A stretch of DNA of 64,000 nucleotides. Source: an uncultured Oscillibacter sp. Lineage in GTDB: Bacteria > Bacillota > Clostridia > Oscillospirales > Oscillospiraceae. The stretch covers positions 1-64,000 of the forward strand of contig CATNDJ010000010.1 of the NCBI GenBank assembly GCA_950097265.1, in the 5' to 3' direction. The translations under genes and the position numbers were made by a program. Below are positions 26,271 to 36,278 of this stretch, piece by piece (position 1 is the first letter of the stretch; each line of letters begins with the position of its first letter). Below the pieces are notes generated by a model that searched no databases, was not told the origin of the DNA, and was given only the letters and a program-made list of their open reading frames with translations.

Positions 26271-29174
26271 TTATATTCTTTGACTGTAGCGGTAGAGAAT
26301 CACCGCGAACTGAGCCCGGGTCAGGGACCCGTTGGGATTCAAGCTCTTGTCGGCGGTGCCGCTGACGATGCCGTTGGCCAGGGCCCAGGAGAACGCGTCC
26401 CGGGCCACGGCGGGCACGGTGCGGCTGTCGTTGTAGCCCGCCAGGCTGGTGGTGTTCCGGTTCGTGCTGCCCGAGAGGCGGGCGCAGCGGTACAGGGCCG
26501 TTACCAGCTGATGGCGCTTCACTGCGCCGGTGGGCGCGGAGCCGTCGGCAAAGCCCCCCTGAACGGCCCAGCGCCGGGCCTCCTCCATGCTGCCGGGGTT
26601 GGACCCGGTGAGGCGGGCCAGCACCATCCAAAGCTGCTGGTGGGTGATGGTCCCGTCGGGGTTAAAGCGGCCTCCGGAGCCGTTCATATAGCCCATCTGG
26701 TTGGCCCAGTTGATCTCCCCCGCCGCCCAGTGGCTCATGGGGATGTCCCGGAAGAGCTGCTGGGACGCGTCGGTCCGGGGCGCGTCCAGGGTGGGGTTCT
26801 GGGTGGGCACCACGTCCGTGGTCCGCCGGGGGTCCCCGCCGGAGGCGCTGTCCCCCGGGGCGGTGGCCCAGCTGGGCCCGGAGCTCTTGCGCTCGAAGGT
26901 GGCCCGGATTTCCACGTTGGACGCGGGCATGGTGAAGCGGTACTGCCCGCCGCCCAGGTCCGTCAGCTCGGGGACCTTGCCGTCGGCGCCGACCACCCGC
27001 ACCATGTCCAGCACATAGCCGGAGCTGGGGGAGACGGTGACGGTCACCTTGTCCCCCGCCTGGCCGGTGGTCCGGTTGGCGGAGGCGGTGCCTCCCGCCC
27101 CCTGGACGATGGTAATCTGATAGCTCTTGGGCTTCTCCGGCTCCGAGGGGTTGTCGGGGTCCTCGGGCTTGGAGGGCTCCCCGGTGGCGGGGAGGACGAT
27201 TTTGTCTTCCTTGCCGCAGGTCTTGCAGGTCCGCTTTTTCTCTCCCGCCTGGGTGAGGGTGGGTTCCTTAGTCGTCCACTCGCCCCAGTCGTGCTGCCCG
27301 GTGGCGGGGAGGGTGATGGCCCGGTGCTCCGTCTCGCCGCAGAGGGTGCCGTCGGACAATTTGTTCTGGCAGGTAACGATCACGTATTCCACGCCGGGCT
27401 CGCCGCAGGTGGGGGCCTTGTCCTCCTTCCCCTCTCCGGGGTTCTCGTCCTTGACGGGCGCGCCCCAGTCGTGGCCCTTCTTGGGGAGAATCACCTTTAC
27501 CGGAGCAATCGTCTTGCCGCAGGCGGAGCAGATCTGCCCGGCGGTCCGCGTCTCGCCCTCCTCCTGGCAGGTCGGCTCTTTGATGGGCTTATCCGGCGCC
27601 GGGTGGTCCTTGTCTTCTATCCACGTGTGCTCCCCGGAAATCTCTCCCGTCTCAATTCTCTCGGGCACGTCCTCGCCGCAGACCGTACACGTGTATGCCG
27701 GGTACTTCGTCTTCTTGGGGGTCTCGCAGTCCCCCGGCTCTATGACTTCTTCCTTGTACCCCTCCGGCGGCGTGTGGGGCAGTTTGTCGACGGTCTGGGT
27801 GTCGTCGTCGTCCCATTCCTTCGCGCCGCAGACCGCGCAGGTTTTCACCGCCGTCTTTTTGCCCTCCGCCGTACAGGTGGGCTCGTCATCGGGCGTCGTC
27901 TTGTAATCGTAGGTCTTTTCGCCAAAACTGTGATCCGGCTTAGTGATTTCTTCCAGGGAAGCGTGCTCGTCGGTGTTCTCCAAATGGGCCTTGTAAGCGC
28001 CCGTAATTTCTCCGCCGTCGTACTTTTCGCACTCCTCGCACACCCGGATTTCTCCGCACGTGTCGCAGACGTAGTCCACAACCTGATAGCCCACCTGTGA
28101 GCAGGTGGCCTCCCGGATAACGCGGGGCTCGTCGGCTTCTTTTTTGCCGTCGTACTTGTGCCCCGTCGCCTTGTCTGCCGGGCCTGTCGATGGCTCCGTC
28201 GTCACCGCGCGGCAGTCCGGGCACTGCTTTCCGCCGGAGGAACCGTCCTTCGTGCAGGTGGGCTTCACCGCCGGGATATCAAGATGGTTGGCCTCGGGAG
28301 TTTTGTGGTTCTTCGGGTCAATCTCAAGGACCTCCAGGCCCTCGGCGGGCTTGCCGCACACGGTGCAGTATTTTCCCGCCTTCCGCCCGGTCTCCACGCA
28401 GTTGGCGGGGACCTCGGCCACCTCCGCTCCAGGCTTGTGGCCTGTGGCCGGGATGGAATGCTCTTCTGTAATGATATCACGATTGCACTTTTCGCAGGAA
28501 GCGACAACCCGTTCCCTTCCGTCCGCCGTACAGGTGGCCGCCTTGAGTTCCTCGGGGTGGCTTAACAGGGAAAAATGGACAATCCGCGGTTCAGCATCCT
28601 TTTGAGCGGGTTCCTTTGTCATATCCCCGTAGTGCAGAAACGCCAGCTTTGTATCCATATAAAAGGCCGTCGCCTCAATTGTAGTGACCTTGGCGGGAAT
28701 GTAAATCGTGTCCAAATCGCCGCATCTGCTGAACGTCCCCGCTTTAATGGTGGTCAGCTGCGCCGGCAAAATCACATCGTTCAGGCTTGAGCAGCCCGCA
28801 AAGGCGTCTTTCTCAATGGTGGTAACTTCACAGTTCTTGGAAAAATATACGTTATCAAGATTCACGCAGGTATTAAACGCGCCTTCACCGATGGTAACGA
28901 CTTTTTTGCCAATCTCCACGGTCCTCAATATGCCGCACCCTTGAAAGGCGTTGGCGGCGACCGACGTGATGGGTACGCCGTTGACCTCCGCCGGAATGAC
29001 TGCGTTTACAATCGCAGATTTGCTGACCGGCCCCAGGGCCGTGCCGGTGTCCAAATCGTACAGGATGCTGTCGCTTCCGCTGGCGGGATACTTGACCTGC
29101 GCCGCCGAAGCGCCCACCGTCAGCGCCGCCATAACGGCCACCGTCAGAAGCACTCTCCAAATCCAACGCCTCAT
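26271..29174 (-). CDS. Large secreted surface protein: BspA-type LRRs, Cys-rich CxxC repeats, a bacterial repeat domain and C-terminal SLH repeats
   Basis: Signal peptide MRRWIWRVLLTVAVMAALTVGASA; LRRs TTIEKDAFAGCSSLNDVILPAQLTTI; about nine CxxC modules; YQITIVQGAGGTASANRTTGQAGDKVTVTVSP; SLH AGEINWANQMGYMNGSGGRFNPDGTITHQQL. Confidence 0.88.
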   Translation of the reverse strand: MRRWIWRVLLTVAVMAALTVGASAAQVKYPASGSDSILYDLDTGTALGPVSKSAIVNAVIPAEVNGVPITSVAANAFQGCGILRTVEIGKKVVTIGEGAFNTCVNLDNVYFSKNCEVTTIEKDAFAGCSSLNDVILPAQLTTIKAGTFSRCGDLDTIYIPAKVTTIEATAFYMDTKLAFLHYGDMTKEPAQKDAEPRIVHFSLLSHPEELKAATCTADGRERVVASCEKCNRDIITEEHSIPATGHKPGAEVAEVPANCVETGRKAGKYCTVCGKPAEGLEVLEIDPKNHKTPEANHLDIPAVKPTCTKDGSSGGKQCPDCRAVTTEPSTGPADKATGHKYDGKKEADEPRVIREATCSQVGYQVVDYVCDTCGEIRVCEECEKYDGGEITGAYKAHLENTDEHASLEEITKPDHSFGEKTYDYKTTPDDEPTCTAEGKKTAVKTCAVCGAKEWDDDDTQTVDKLPHTPPEGYKEEVIEPGDCETPKKTKYPAYTCTVCGEDVPERIETGEISGEHTWIEDKDHPAPDKPIKEPTCQEEGETRTAGQICSACGKTIAPVKVILPKKGHDWGAPVKDENPGEGKEDKAPTCGEPGVEYVIVTCQNKLSDGTLCGETEHRAITLPATGQHDWGEWTTKEPTLTQAGEKKRTCKTCGKEDKIVLPATGEPSKPEDPDNPSEPEKPKSYQITIVQGAGGTASANRTTGQAGDKVTVTVSPSSGYVLDMVRVVGADGKVPELTDLGGGQYRFTMPASNVEIRATFERKSSGPSWATAPGDSASGGDPRRTTDVVPTQNPTLDAPRTDASQQLFRDIPMSHWAAGEINWANQMGYMNGSGGRFNPDGTITHQQLWMVLARLTGSNPGSMEEARRWAVQGGFADGSAPTGAVKRHQLVTALYRCARLSGSTNRNTTSLAGYNDSRTVPAVARDAFSWALANGIVSGTADKSLNPNGSLTRAQFAVILYRYSQRI

Positions 29175-29264
29175 CTTCCGCTCCTCCTATTCTCAAACAC
29201 GCGCCATGCGCCATTTTTACTTCTACAGCATAGCACAAACTTCCCTTCCATGCAAGGGCAAAAA

Positions 29265-29288
29265 AGGGCGGACCTTCCGGTCCGCCCT
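29265..29288 (-). terminator. Terminator after pnp
   Basis: agggcggacc-ttcc-ggtccgccct with A-run/T-run flank. Confidence 0.75.
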
Positions 29289-29300
29289 GGAAAAGTTTGC

Positions 29301-31451
29301 TTACTTAATCCGCTCGCCCGCGGCCTCCTTGGCCTTGATTTCCCGGACGGCGTCCTTGTGGCTCAGGTTCACCCGGCCCTTTTCGTCGATGTCGGTGACC
29401 TTCACCCACATCATGTCCCCGATTTTGCAGGCGTCCTCCACCTTCTCAATCCGGTGTTCCGCCAGCTTGGAGATGTGGACCAGGCCGTCCTTCCCCGGGG
29501 CCAGCTCCACGAACGCGCCGAAGGTCATCAGGCGCACCACCCGGCCGTAGTACAGCGCGCCGATCTCCGGCACGAAGACGATGTCGTCGATGCATTTTTT
29601 CGCCGCGTCGCAGCTGGCCGCGTCCACGCCCGCGATGAAGATGGACCCGTCGTCGTTGATGTCGATTTTCGCTCCCGTGTCCGCCACGATTTTCTGGATG
29701 ACCTTGCCGCCGGAGCCGATGACTTCCCGGATCTTGGAGGGGTCGATGTGCATGGTCAGCATCTTGGGGGCGTACTTGCTGACCTCCTTCCGGGGCTCGG
29801 CGATGGCGGGGAGCATAATCTGATCCAGAATCTGGCAGCGCCCGTCGTAGGTGATGTCCAGGGCGTTTTTGATGATCTCCATGGTGAGGCCGTCGTTTTT
29901 CAGGTCCATCTGGATGGCCGTGATGCCCTTTTTCGTGCCCGCCACCTTGAAGTCCATTTCGCCGTGGAAGTCCTCCACGCCCTGGATGTCGATGAAGGTG
30001 GTGAAGCCGCCGTTATCGTCCTGAATCAGGCCGCAGGAGATGCCCGCCACGGGGGCGGAGATGGGCACGCCCGCGTCCATCAGCGCCAGAGTGGAGCCGC
30101 AGATGGAACCCTGGGAGGTGGAGCCGTTGGAGCTCACCACCTCGCTGACCACCCGGATGGCGTAGGGGAACTTTTCAACGTCGGGAATCACGGGCAGCAG
30201 GGCCCGCTCGGCCAGAGCCCCGTGGCCGATTTCCCGCCGCCCCGGAGAGCGGGCGGGCTTGGCCTCGCCGACGGAGTAGCCGGGGAAGTTGTAGTGGTGC
30301 ATATAGCGCTTCTCCGTCTCCTCCCAGATGGTGTCCAGCTTCTGGTTGGCGGAGAGGGTGTCCAGGGTGACGACGGAGAGGACCTGGGTCTGCCCCCGGG
30401 TGAAGAGGCCGGAGCCGTGGGCCCGGGGCAGCACGCCGACCTCGGAGGCCAGGGGACGGATCTCGTTTTTCTGCCGTCCGTCCACCCGGTGGCCCTCCAG
30501 CAGCCAGGCCTTCACGATTTTCTTCTGGAACTTGTAGGTGATCTCGTCCAGGTACTTGTCCATCTCCGGGTACTCGTCCAGGAAGAGCTCGTGCCACTTC
30601 TCAATGAGGGCGTTCCACCGGGTCTCCCGGACGTTTTTGTCGTCGGTGTCCATGGCGGCCTTGGCGTCCTCCATGGTGGCGGAAACGATTTTTTCAAACA
30701 GCTCCTCGTCGAAGTCCGCGTGGGGGTAGTCGAACTTCTCCTTGCCGATTTCGGCTACCATCCGGTTGATGAGCTCCACTTGCTTCTGGTTTTCCTCGTG
30801 GGCCATCTGGATGGCTTTGAACATGGTGTCGTTGTCCACTTCGTTGGCCCCGGCCTCGATCATGACCACCTTGCTCCCCGTGGAGACCACGGTGACGTCC
30901 AGGTCGGAGACCTTCCGTTCCTCGCTGGTGGGGTTGAAGATCAGCTTGCCGTCCACGAGCCCGACCTTCACCGCGCCCACGGGGCCGTGCCAGGGGATGT
31001 CGGAGATGGCAAGCGCCGCGGAGGCGCCGATGAGGCCGCAGATCTCGGGAGAGCAGTCGTGGTCCACGCTCATCACCGTGGCCATGATGGAGACGTCGTT
31101 GCGGAAGTCGTGGGGGAACAGGGGCCGGATAGGCCGGTCGATGACCCGGCTGGTCAGCACGCCCTTCTCCCCCGGGCGGCCCTCCCGGCGGTTGAAGCTG
31201 CCGGGGATGCGGCCCACGGAGTAGAGCTTCTCCTCAAAGTCCACGCTGAGGGGGAAGAAATCGATGCCGTCCCGGGGCCGGGCGGAGGCCGTGGCGCAGA
31301 CCAGGACCCGGGTGTCGCCGTAGCCCACCATAACGGCGGCGTTACTAAGCTCCGCCAGCTTCCCGACCTCCAGGGTCAGGGGCCGGCCCGCCAGCTCCAT
31401 TTCGTACTTGCGGTAGTTGGGAAACTGCCTCTGGGTGATGATGGTAGACAT
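29301..31451 (-). CDS. pnp: Polyribonucleotide nucleotidyltransferase
   Basis: Two RNase PH domains, KH (IDPSKIREVIGSGGKVIQKI) and S1 domain; start MSTIITQRQFPNYRKYEMEL at 31451. Confidence 0.96.
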   Translation of the reverse strand: MSTIITQRQFPNYRKYEMELAGRPLTLEVGKLAELSNAAVMVGYGDTRVLVCATASARPRDGIDFFPLSVDFEEKLYSVGRIPGSFNRREGRPGEKGVLTSRVIDRPIRPLFPHDFRNDVSIMATVMSVDHDCSPEICGLIGASAALAISDIPWHGPVGAVKVGLVDGKLIFNPTSEERKVSDLDVTVVSTGSKVVMIEAGANEVDNDTMFKAIQMAHEENQKQVELINRMVAEIGKEKFDYPHADFDEELFEKIVSATMEDAKAAMDTDDKNVRETRWNALIEKWHELFLDEYPEMDKYLDEITYKFQKKIVKAWLLEGHRVDGRQKNEIRPLASEVGVLPRAHGSGLFTRGQTQVLSVVTLDTLSANQKLDTIWEETEKRYMHHYNFPGYSVGEAKPARSPGRREIGHGALAERALLPVIPDVEKFPYAIRVVSEVVSSNGSTSQGSICGSTLALMDAGVPISAPVAGISCGLIQDDNGGFTTFIDIQGVEDFHGEMDFKVAGTKKGITAIQMDLKNDGLTMEIIKNALDITYDGRCQILDQIMLPAIAEPRKEVSKYAPKMLTMHIDPSKIREVIGSGGKVIQKIVADTGAKIDINDDGSIFIAGVDAASCDAAKKCIDDIVFVPEIGALYYGRVVRLMTFGAFVELAPGKDGLVHISKLAEHRIEKVEDACKIGDMMWVKVTDIDEKGRVNLSHKDAVREIKAKEAAGERIK

Positions 31452-31583
31452 AGATACGCTCCTTTTCATTTGTCGTCCGGGAGCGGTCCTTTTCGTATTT
31501 GAACCTTCGTCCAGGGGCCCTGGGCAAACGTTCAAACACAAAAAGCGGCGGCTCCCGCGCGGGGTGGATAGGGACTTGAAAAA

Positions 31584-31604
31584 GGGCGGCGGAGACCGCC
31601 GCCC
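31584..31604 (-). terminator. Terminator between rpsO and pnp
   Basis: gggcggcgg-aga-ccgccgccc flanked by A- and T-runs. Confidence 0.75.
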
Positions 31605-31613
31605 TTTTTTCTC

Positions 31614-31880
31614 TTATTTCCGGATGCCCAGCTTGGCGATGAGGGCGCGGTAACGCTCCACGTCCTTCTTCTGGAGGTAGTCCAGGAGGCTGCGGCGCTT
31701 GCCGACCATCTTCAAAAGCCCCCGGTTGGAGTGCTTGTCCTGGGGATTGGCCCGCATGTGCTCGGTGAGCACGTTGATGCGCTCGGTCAGAATGGCGATC
31801 TGAACCTCGGGAGAGCCGGTGTCGGTCTCGTGGGTCCGGTTGGCGCTGATGATAGCGGTTTTTTCTTCCTTGCGAAGCAT
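31614..31880 (-). CDS. rpsO: 30S ribosomal protein S15
   Basis: [55 protein letters not shown]. Confidence 0.97.
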   Translation of the reverse strand: MLRKEEKTAIISANRTHETDTGSPEVQIAILTERINVLTEHMRANPQDKHSNRGLLKMVGKRRSLLDYLQKKDVERYRALIAKLGIRK

Positions 31881-32091
31881 GTGTGGTTTCCACCTTTCAA
31901 AATGATTCCCCGCGGGGCTGTGCTTCGGGCCGGTGAAGCTCCGCGAAACAAAGCTCCGGGGATGATATTGTCCGCCTGGCGGACTCCGTTACTATATCAT
32001 AGTGATTTCCCATTGTAAAGGGTCAATTCATGATTTTTCCGCCCGACCGGGAAATTTTTCCCCGCCGGTAACAAAAATCCCCCTCCGCCTC

Positions 32092-32141
32092 TTGACAAAC
32101 CCGGCATACTGTGTTAATTTTCTTAATACAGTTAATACAGT
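32092..32141 (+). promoter_or_regulatory. Promoter with overlapping palindromic operator upstream of GntR gene
   Basis: TTGACA (32092-32097), 17 bp, TAATTT; IR actgtgttaa-ttttc-ttaatacagt and a tandem second ttaatacagt (32132-32141). Confidence 0.7.
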
Positions 32142-32193
32142 TTACCAAACACAGCAGCGGCGGGGCCTCCCGCCGCGGAAGGGAAGGTATGCG

Positions 32194-32592
32194 GTGATCA
32201 GCCTCAATTACCGGGACTCCCGGCCCATCTACGAGCAGATCAAGGACGGGCTCCGCAAGCTGATCGTCACCGGGGCCATCGGGACGGACGAGAAGCTGCC
32301 CTCGGTCCGGTCCCTGGCGACGCAGCTGTCCATCAACCCCAACACCATCCAGCGGGCTTACAACGAGCTGGAGGGCGAGGGGTACATCTATTCCGTCCCC
32401 GGCAAGGGCAGCTTCGCCACCGGGGACCCGGATGCCGACGCGTCCCGCCGGGAGGAGCTCCGGGAAAAACTCCGGGAGCTGCTGGCGGAGCTCCGCTATC
32501 TCGGCGTCAGCCAGGAGGAGCTGATGGCTCTTCTTGAGGAAGAGCCATCCGGCGGGGCCCCCGCCGGGGGCGCAGGGAGGGAAGGTTTATGA
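32194..32592 (+). CDS. GntR family transcriptional regulator (YtrA type)
   Basis: GTG start; VISLNYRDSRPIYEQIKDGLRKLIVTGAIGTDEKLPSVRSLATQLSINPNTIQRAYNELEGEGYIYSVPGKGSF. Confidence 0.92.
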   Translation: MISLNYRDSRPIYEQIKDGLRKLIVTGAIGTDEKLPSVRSLATQLSINPNTIQRAYNELEGEGYIYSVPGKGSFATGDPDADASRREELREKLRELLAELRYLGVSQEELMALLEEEPSGGAPAGGAGREGL

Positions 32593-33482
32593 TTCAAATT
32601 CAAAACGCCGTCAAGCGCTTCGACGGCTTTGCCGCCCTGGACGGGGTGAGCCTCAGCGTCCCCGCGGGGAGCGTGTACGGCCTGGTAGGCCCCAACGGCG
32701 CGGGAAAGTCCACCCTCATCCGGTGCCTGACGGGCATCTACCGCCAGGACGAGGGAGCGCTCACCATAGACGGAGAGCCCGTCTGGGAGAACGAGGCCCT
32801 GAAGGCCCGGGTGGCCGCCATCGCCGACGACTGGTACTACTTCCCCCAGGCCAGCATCCGGGACATGGCCAGGTTCTACCGGGGCTTCTACCCGAACTTC
32901 TCTGCGGAGCGCTACGAGAAGCTGAAGGAGGTCTTCGAGATCGACGAGCGCCGGCCCCTCCGCCGCCTGAGCAAGGGCATGCAGAAGCAGGCCGCCTTCT
33001 GGCTGGCCCTCAGCGCTATGCCGGACTACCTCATCCTCGACGAGCCCGTGGACGGCCTGGACCCCGTCATGCGGCGGCAGGTCTGGTCGTTGGTGCTGGG
33101 GGACGTGGCCCAGCGGGGGACCACGGTTCTCGTCTCCTCCCACAACCTCCGGGAGCTGGAGGACGTGTGCGACCACGTGGGCATTCTGGACCACGGGAAG
33201 GTTCTGCTGGAGCGGTCCCTGGCCCAGCTCCAGGACAACATGGTGAAGCTCCAGGTGGTCTTCAAGGACGGCGGCGGCGTGCCGGAGGACCTGGAGGTCC
33301 TCCACGCCTCCAAGGTGGGGCGCATTCACACCCTCATCATGCGCATGGGCGCGGCGGAGGCGCAGAACCGCCTGGCGGTTTACGAGCCCATGCTGGTGGA
33401 CGCCGTGCCGCTGACCCTGGAGGAAATCTTCATCTACGAGTTAGGAGGCGCCGACTATGCGGTCAAAGACATCGTACTTTAA
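32589..33482 (+). CDS. ABC transporter ATP-binding protein
   Basis: Walker A GLVGPNGAGKSTLIR, LSKGMQKQ signature, YLILDEPVDGLDP. Confidence 0.93.
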   Translation: MIQIQNAVKRFDGFAALDGVSLSVPAGSVYGLVGPNGAGKSTLIRCLTGIYRQDEGALTIDGEPVWENEALKARVAAIADDWYYFPQASIRDMARFYRGFYPNFSAERYEKLKEVFEIDERRPLRRLSKGMQKQAAFWLALSAMPDYLILDEPVDGLDPVMRRQVWSLVLGDVAQRGTTVLVSSHNLRELEDVCDHVGILDHGKVLLERSLAQLQDNMVKLQVVFKDGGGVPEDLEVLHASKVGRIHTLIMRMGAAEAQNRLAVYEPMLVDAVPLTLEEIFIYELGGADYAVKDIVL

Positions 33483-35505
33483 CGGGACCCTGTTCCGGAA
33501 GAACCTGGCCCGCTTCTGGCCGCTGTGGGGCGGCGCGTCCCTCATCGGGGCCCTGTTCCCCCTGGCCTTCCTCACCATCCTCATCCGGGAGCACAGCTTC
33601 CTCGGGGAGCCCATGAACGACCCCCTGTCCATCACCGCGGGCTATTACTCGGTGGTCGCCTGGATCATCCCCATTCTCTCCCTGCTGTACGCGGCGCTCT
33701 GCGCCCTGGCGGCCTGGGGCTGGCTGTACAATCCCCGGAGCGTGGGCATGTATCATTCCCTGCCCATCACCCGGAAGGGGCTCTTCCTCACGGATTTCCT
33801 CTCCGGCATGGCCATGATGCTGATTCCCTACGCCGTCACCGGGGGCCTGGCCATCCTGGTCTCCGCCGCGGTGGGCGGCGTGGAGCCCGTGGGCCTGGCG
33901 GTGACCATCCTGGCCGTGGCGGGGCAGAGCTTCTTCTACTTCGCCTCCGCCACGGCGGTGGTCTTCATCACCGGCAACCCCTTCGCCTTCGCCGGGTTCT
34001 ACTTTATCTTCCATTTCATCGCCGCCGGAGCCGAGTGGATGGTCACCCGGCTCATGACCATGTTCTACTTCGGCGTGGAGCGGTCCTATCAGGGCGTGGC
34101 GGAGTTCCTGAGCCCCACCATGTACCTGACAAGGAAGCTGAACGTGGACACGACGTCCCGGCAAATTGTCAATTCCGAGGGCTGGGAGGAAACCGTCCTG
34201 GAGTCCGTCACGCTGGCAAACGGCTGGCTCATCGCCGTGTACGCCCTGGCAGGCGCGGCCCTGCTGGCCTTCGCCTGGGGCCTGTACCGCCGGAGGAGGA
34301 GCGAGAGCGCCGGGGACGTGGTGGCCGTGGGCTGGATGAAGCCCGTTTTCCGCTACGGCGTGGCCCTCTGCGCCGCCTTCACCGGGGGCATGGCCCTCTA
34401 TGACCTCTTCTGCGAGAGCGGCCGGACCACCGCCGCCGCCCTGCCCATGGCCGTGTGCATGGCCGTCGCCGGGCTCATCGGGTACTACATCGCCTCCATG
34501 CTCCTGGCCAAGTCCCTCCGGGTCTTCCGGGGTACCTGGAAGGGAGCCCTGGCCACGGTGCTGGCCTCCATTGTCCTGTGCTTTGGCGTGGCGGCGGACC
34601 CCTTCGGCATGGAGCGCTGGACTCCCCAAGCGGAACAGGTCCAGCAGGTCCGTCTCTGGCTTCGCGGGTGGAACGGCCGCGGCGTCACCGTCGTGCTGGA
34701 GGACCCCGCCGCCATCCGGCAGGTCCTGGAGGTCCACCGGGCCATCGTGGCGGAGCGGGAAACTCTGGACCGGGACCGCTTCGAGGGCGAGACCCATTAC
34801 GCCTATTTCGACCTGGATTACTACGAGGACCCGGAAGACTTCAGCGGGCGGGTCAACCGCAGCTATAACCTCCCCTGCAACGATATCCTGATGGACAAAT
34901 CGGAGGCCCTGCAAAAGCTGGCGGCCCTGGCCTCCGACCCCCTCATCCAGGAGGCCAACATTTTCGACCAAATCTCCGGGGAGAACGTCGAGACCCGCCT
35001 CACCGGCGGCTACGCCTCCAACCTCTACAACCTCGAAACCAAGGACAGGGAGCAGATGGACCTGACCCTGGAGCAGGCCAAGGCCCTGGAGGACGCCGTC
35101 CGGCGGGACATCCAGGCGGGGCACTTCGGCCGGACCCTGTTCATGCTGGACGGCCGCTATGAGAAGGCCGCCTACTCCGGAGACCTGGACCTCTATTACT
35201 CCGTCACCTACCTGGACCGTCCCCAGACGGGTTCCCACTCCTGCAGCGTCTCTCTGAGCCTCTCCGTCTACTGCACGGAGACCCTGAAGGCCCTGGAGGA
35301 CCTGGGCGTGGTGAACGAGACCCGAAGGCTCCTGACCTACGCGGAGCGGGACGCCCTGGAAAACGAGGAGAAGGGGATTCCCTACACTTACGACGACCCC
35401 TACAGCGGCTATTACGACGAGGGCTTCTACCCCGCCGACACGGTCTATCCCGGGGACGCCTACGTCTACCCCGGGGAAGAGGTGGACGCCGCGCTGCTCC
35501 ACTGA
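33457..35505 (+). CDS. ABC transporter permease-like membrane protein
   Basis: Multiple hydrophobic segments; overlaps the ATPase gene. Confidence 0.82.
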   Translation: MRSKTSYFNGTLFRKNLARFWPLWGGASLIGALFPLAFLTILIREHSFLGEPMNDPLSITAGYYSVVAWIIPILSLLYAALCALAAWGWLYNPRSVGMYHSLPITRKGLFLTDFLSGMAMMLIPYAVTGGLAILVSAAVGGVEPVGLAVTILAVAGQSFFYFASATAVVFITGNPFAFAGFYFIFHFIAAGAEWMVTRLMTMFYFGVERSYQGVAEFLSPTMYLTRKLNVDTTSRQIVNSEGWEETVLESVTLANGWLIAVYALAGAALLAFAWGLYRRRRSESAGDVVAVGWMKPVFRYGVALCAAFTGGMALYDLFCESGRTTAAALPMAVCMAVAGLIGYYIASMLLAKSLRVFRGTWKGALATVLASIVLCFGVAADPFGMERWTPQAEQVQQVRLWLRGWNGRGVTVVLEDPAAIRQVLEVHRAIVAERETLDRDRFEGETHYAYFDLDYYEDPEDFSGRVNRSYNLPCNDILMDKSEALQKLAALASDPLIQEANIFDQISGENVETRLTGGYASNLYNLETKDREQMDLTLEQAKALEDAVRRDIQAGHFGRTLFMLDGRYEKAAYSGDLDLYYSVTYLDRPQTGSHSCSVSLSLSVYCTETLKALEDLGVVNETRRLLTYAERDALENEEKGIPYTYDDPYSGYYDEGFYPADTVYPGDAYVYPGEEVDAALLH

Positions 35506-35508
35506 CCC

Positions 35509-36186
35509 GTGTTCCAGGAGAGAAGGCGCCGCGCTCCCGCGCCGGAGGAGCGGCGGAACATCATAGGGCTCTGCGCCCTGCTGGCGCTGCTGACGGCGGC
35601 GGTCCTTGTGACCGCCGCCCTCCGCCGTCCCTCCCCGGCGGAGGCCGAGGAGAATGTCCCGGACTACGTGACCCGGGACCTGCTGGAGGTCAATGAGTGG
35701 TCCCGGCCCGGGGACCCCTTGAAAAAGGTAACGGGCGTGGTCCTCCACTACGTGGGCAACCCCGGCACCTCCGCCCGGGCCAACCGGAACTACTTCGACT
35801 CCCTGGCCTCCGGGGAGTTGGGGGTGTACGCCTCCAGCCACTTCATCGTGGGCCTGGAGGGGGAGGTGATCCAGTGCGTCCCCATGACGGAGATCGCCTA
35901 CGCGTCGAATACCCGGAACGAGGACACCATTTCCGTGGAGGTCTGCCACCCGGACGAGGGCGGGGAATACTCCCCCGCGTCCTACGCCCGGGCGGTGGAG
36001 CTGACGGCCTGGCTGTGCCGGGAGTTCCGCCTGGACCCGGCGGAAGACGTGATCCGCCACTACGACGTGACGGGGAAGCTCTGCCCGCTGTACTACGTGG
36101 AGCACCCGGAGGCGTGGGAAACCCTGCTGGCGGACGTGGCGGCGGAGATGAAGGCCCAGGAGGCGGCGGACGCGGCGGAGGGCTGA
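35509..36186 (+). CDS. N-acetylmuramoyl-L-alanine amidase (PGRP/amidase_2 family), membrane-anchored
   Basis: GTG start; VTGVVLHYVGNPGTSARANRNYF...SSHFIVGLEGEVIQCVPMTEIAYAS...DVIRHYDVTGKLCPLYY. Confidence 0.9.
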   Translation: MFQERRRRAPAPEERRNIIGLCALLALLTAAVLVTAALRRPSPAEAEENVPDYVTRDLLEVNEWSRPGDPLKKVTGVVLHYVGNPGTSARANRNYFDSLASGELGVYASSHFIVGLEGEVIQCVPMTEIAYASNTRNEDTISVEVCHPDEGGEYSPASYARAVELTAWLCREFRLDPAEDVIRHYDVTGKLCPLYYVEHPEAWETLLADVAAEMKAQEAADAAEG

Positions 36187-36278
36187 AAAAATTTTTTCAA
36201 ATTTTTCCCGGAGGAATGAAACAAAACCGCCCTCTGAAACGTCTTATAATATAGACGAAGAGAAAGGAGACTCCCCCT

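Noticed and set aside
28941-31502. 853-aa plus-strand ORF
   Set aside because: Antisense to pnp and part of the surface protein; no recognisable motifs.
33463-36105. 880-aa minus-strand ORF
   Set aside because: Fully antisense to the ABC permease and amidase genes; low-complexity translation.
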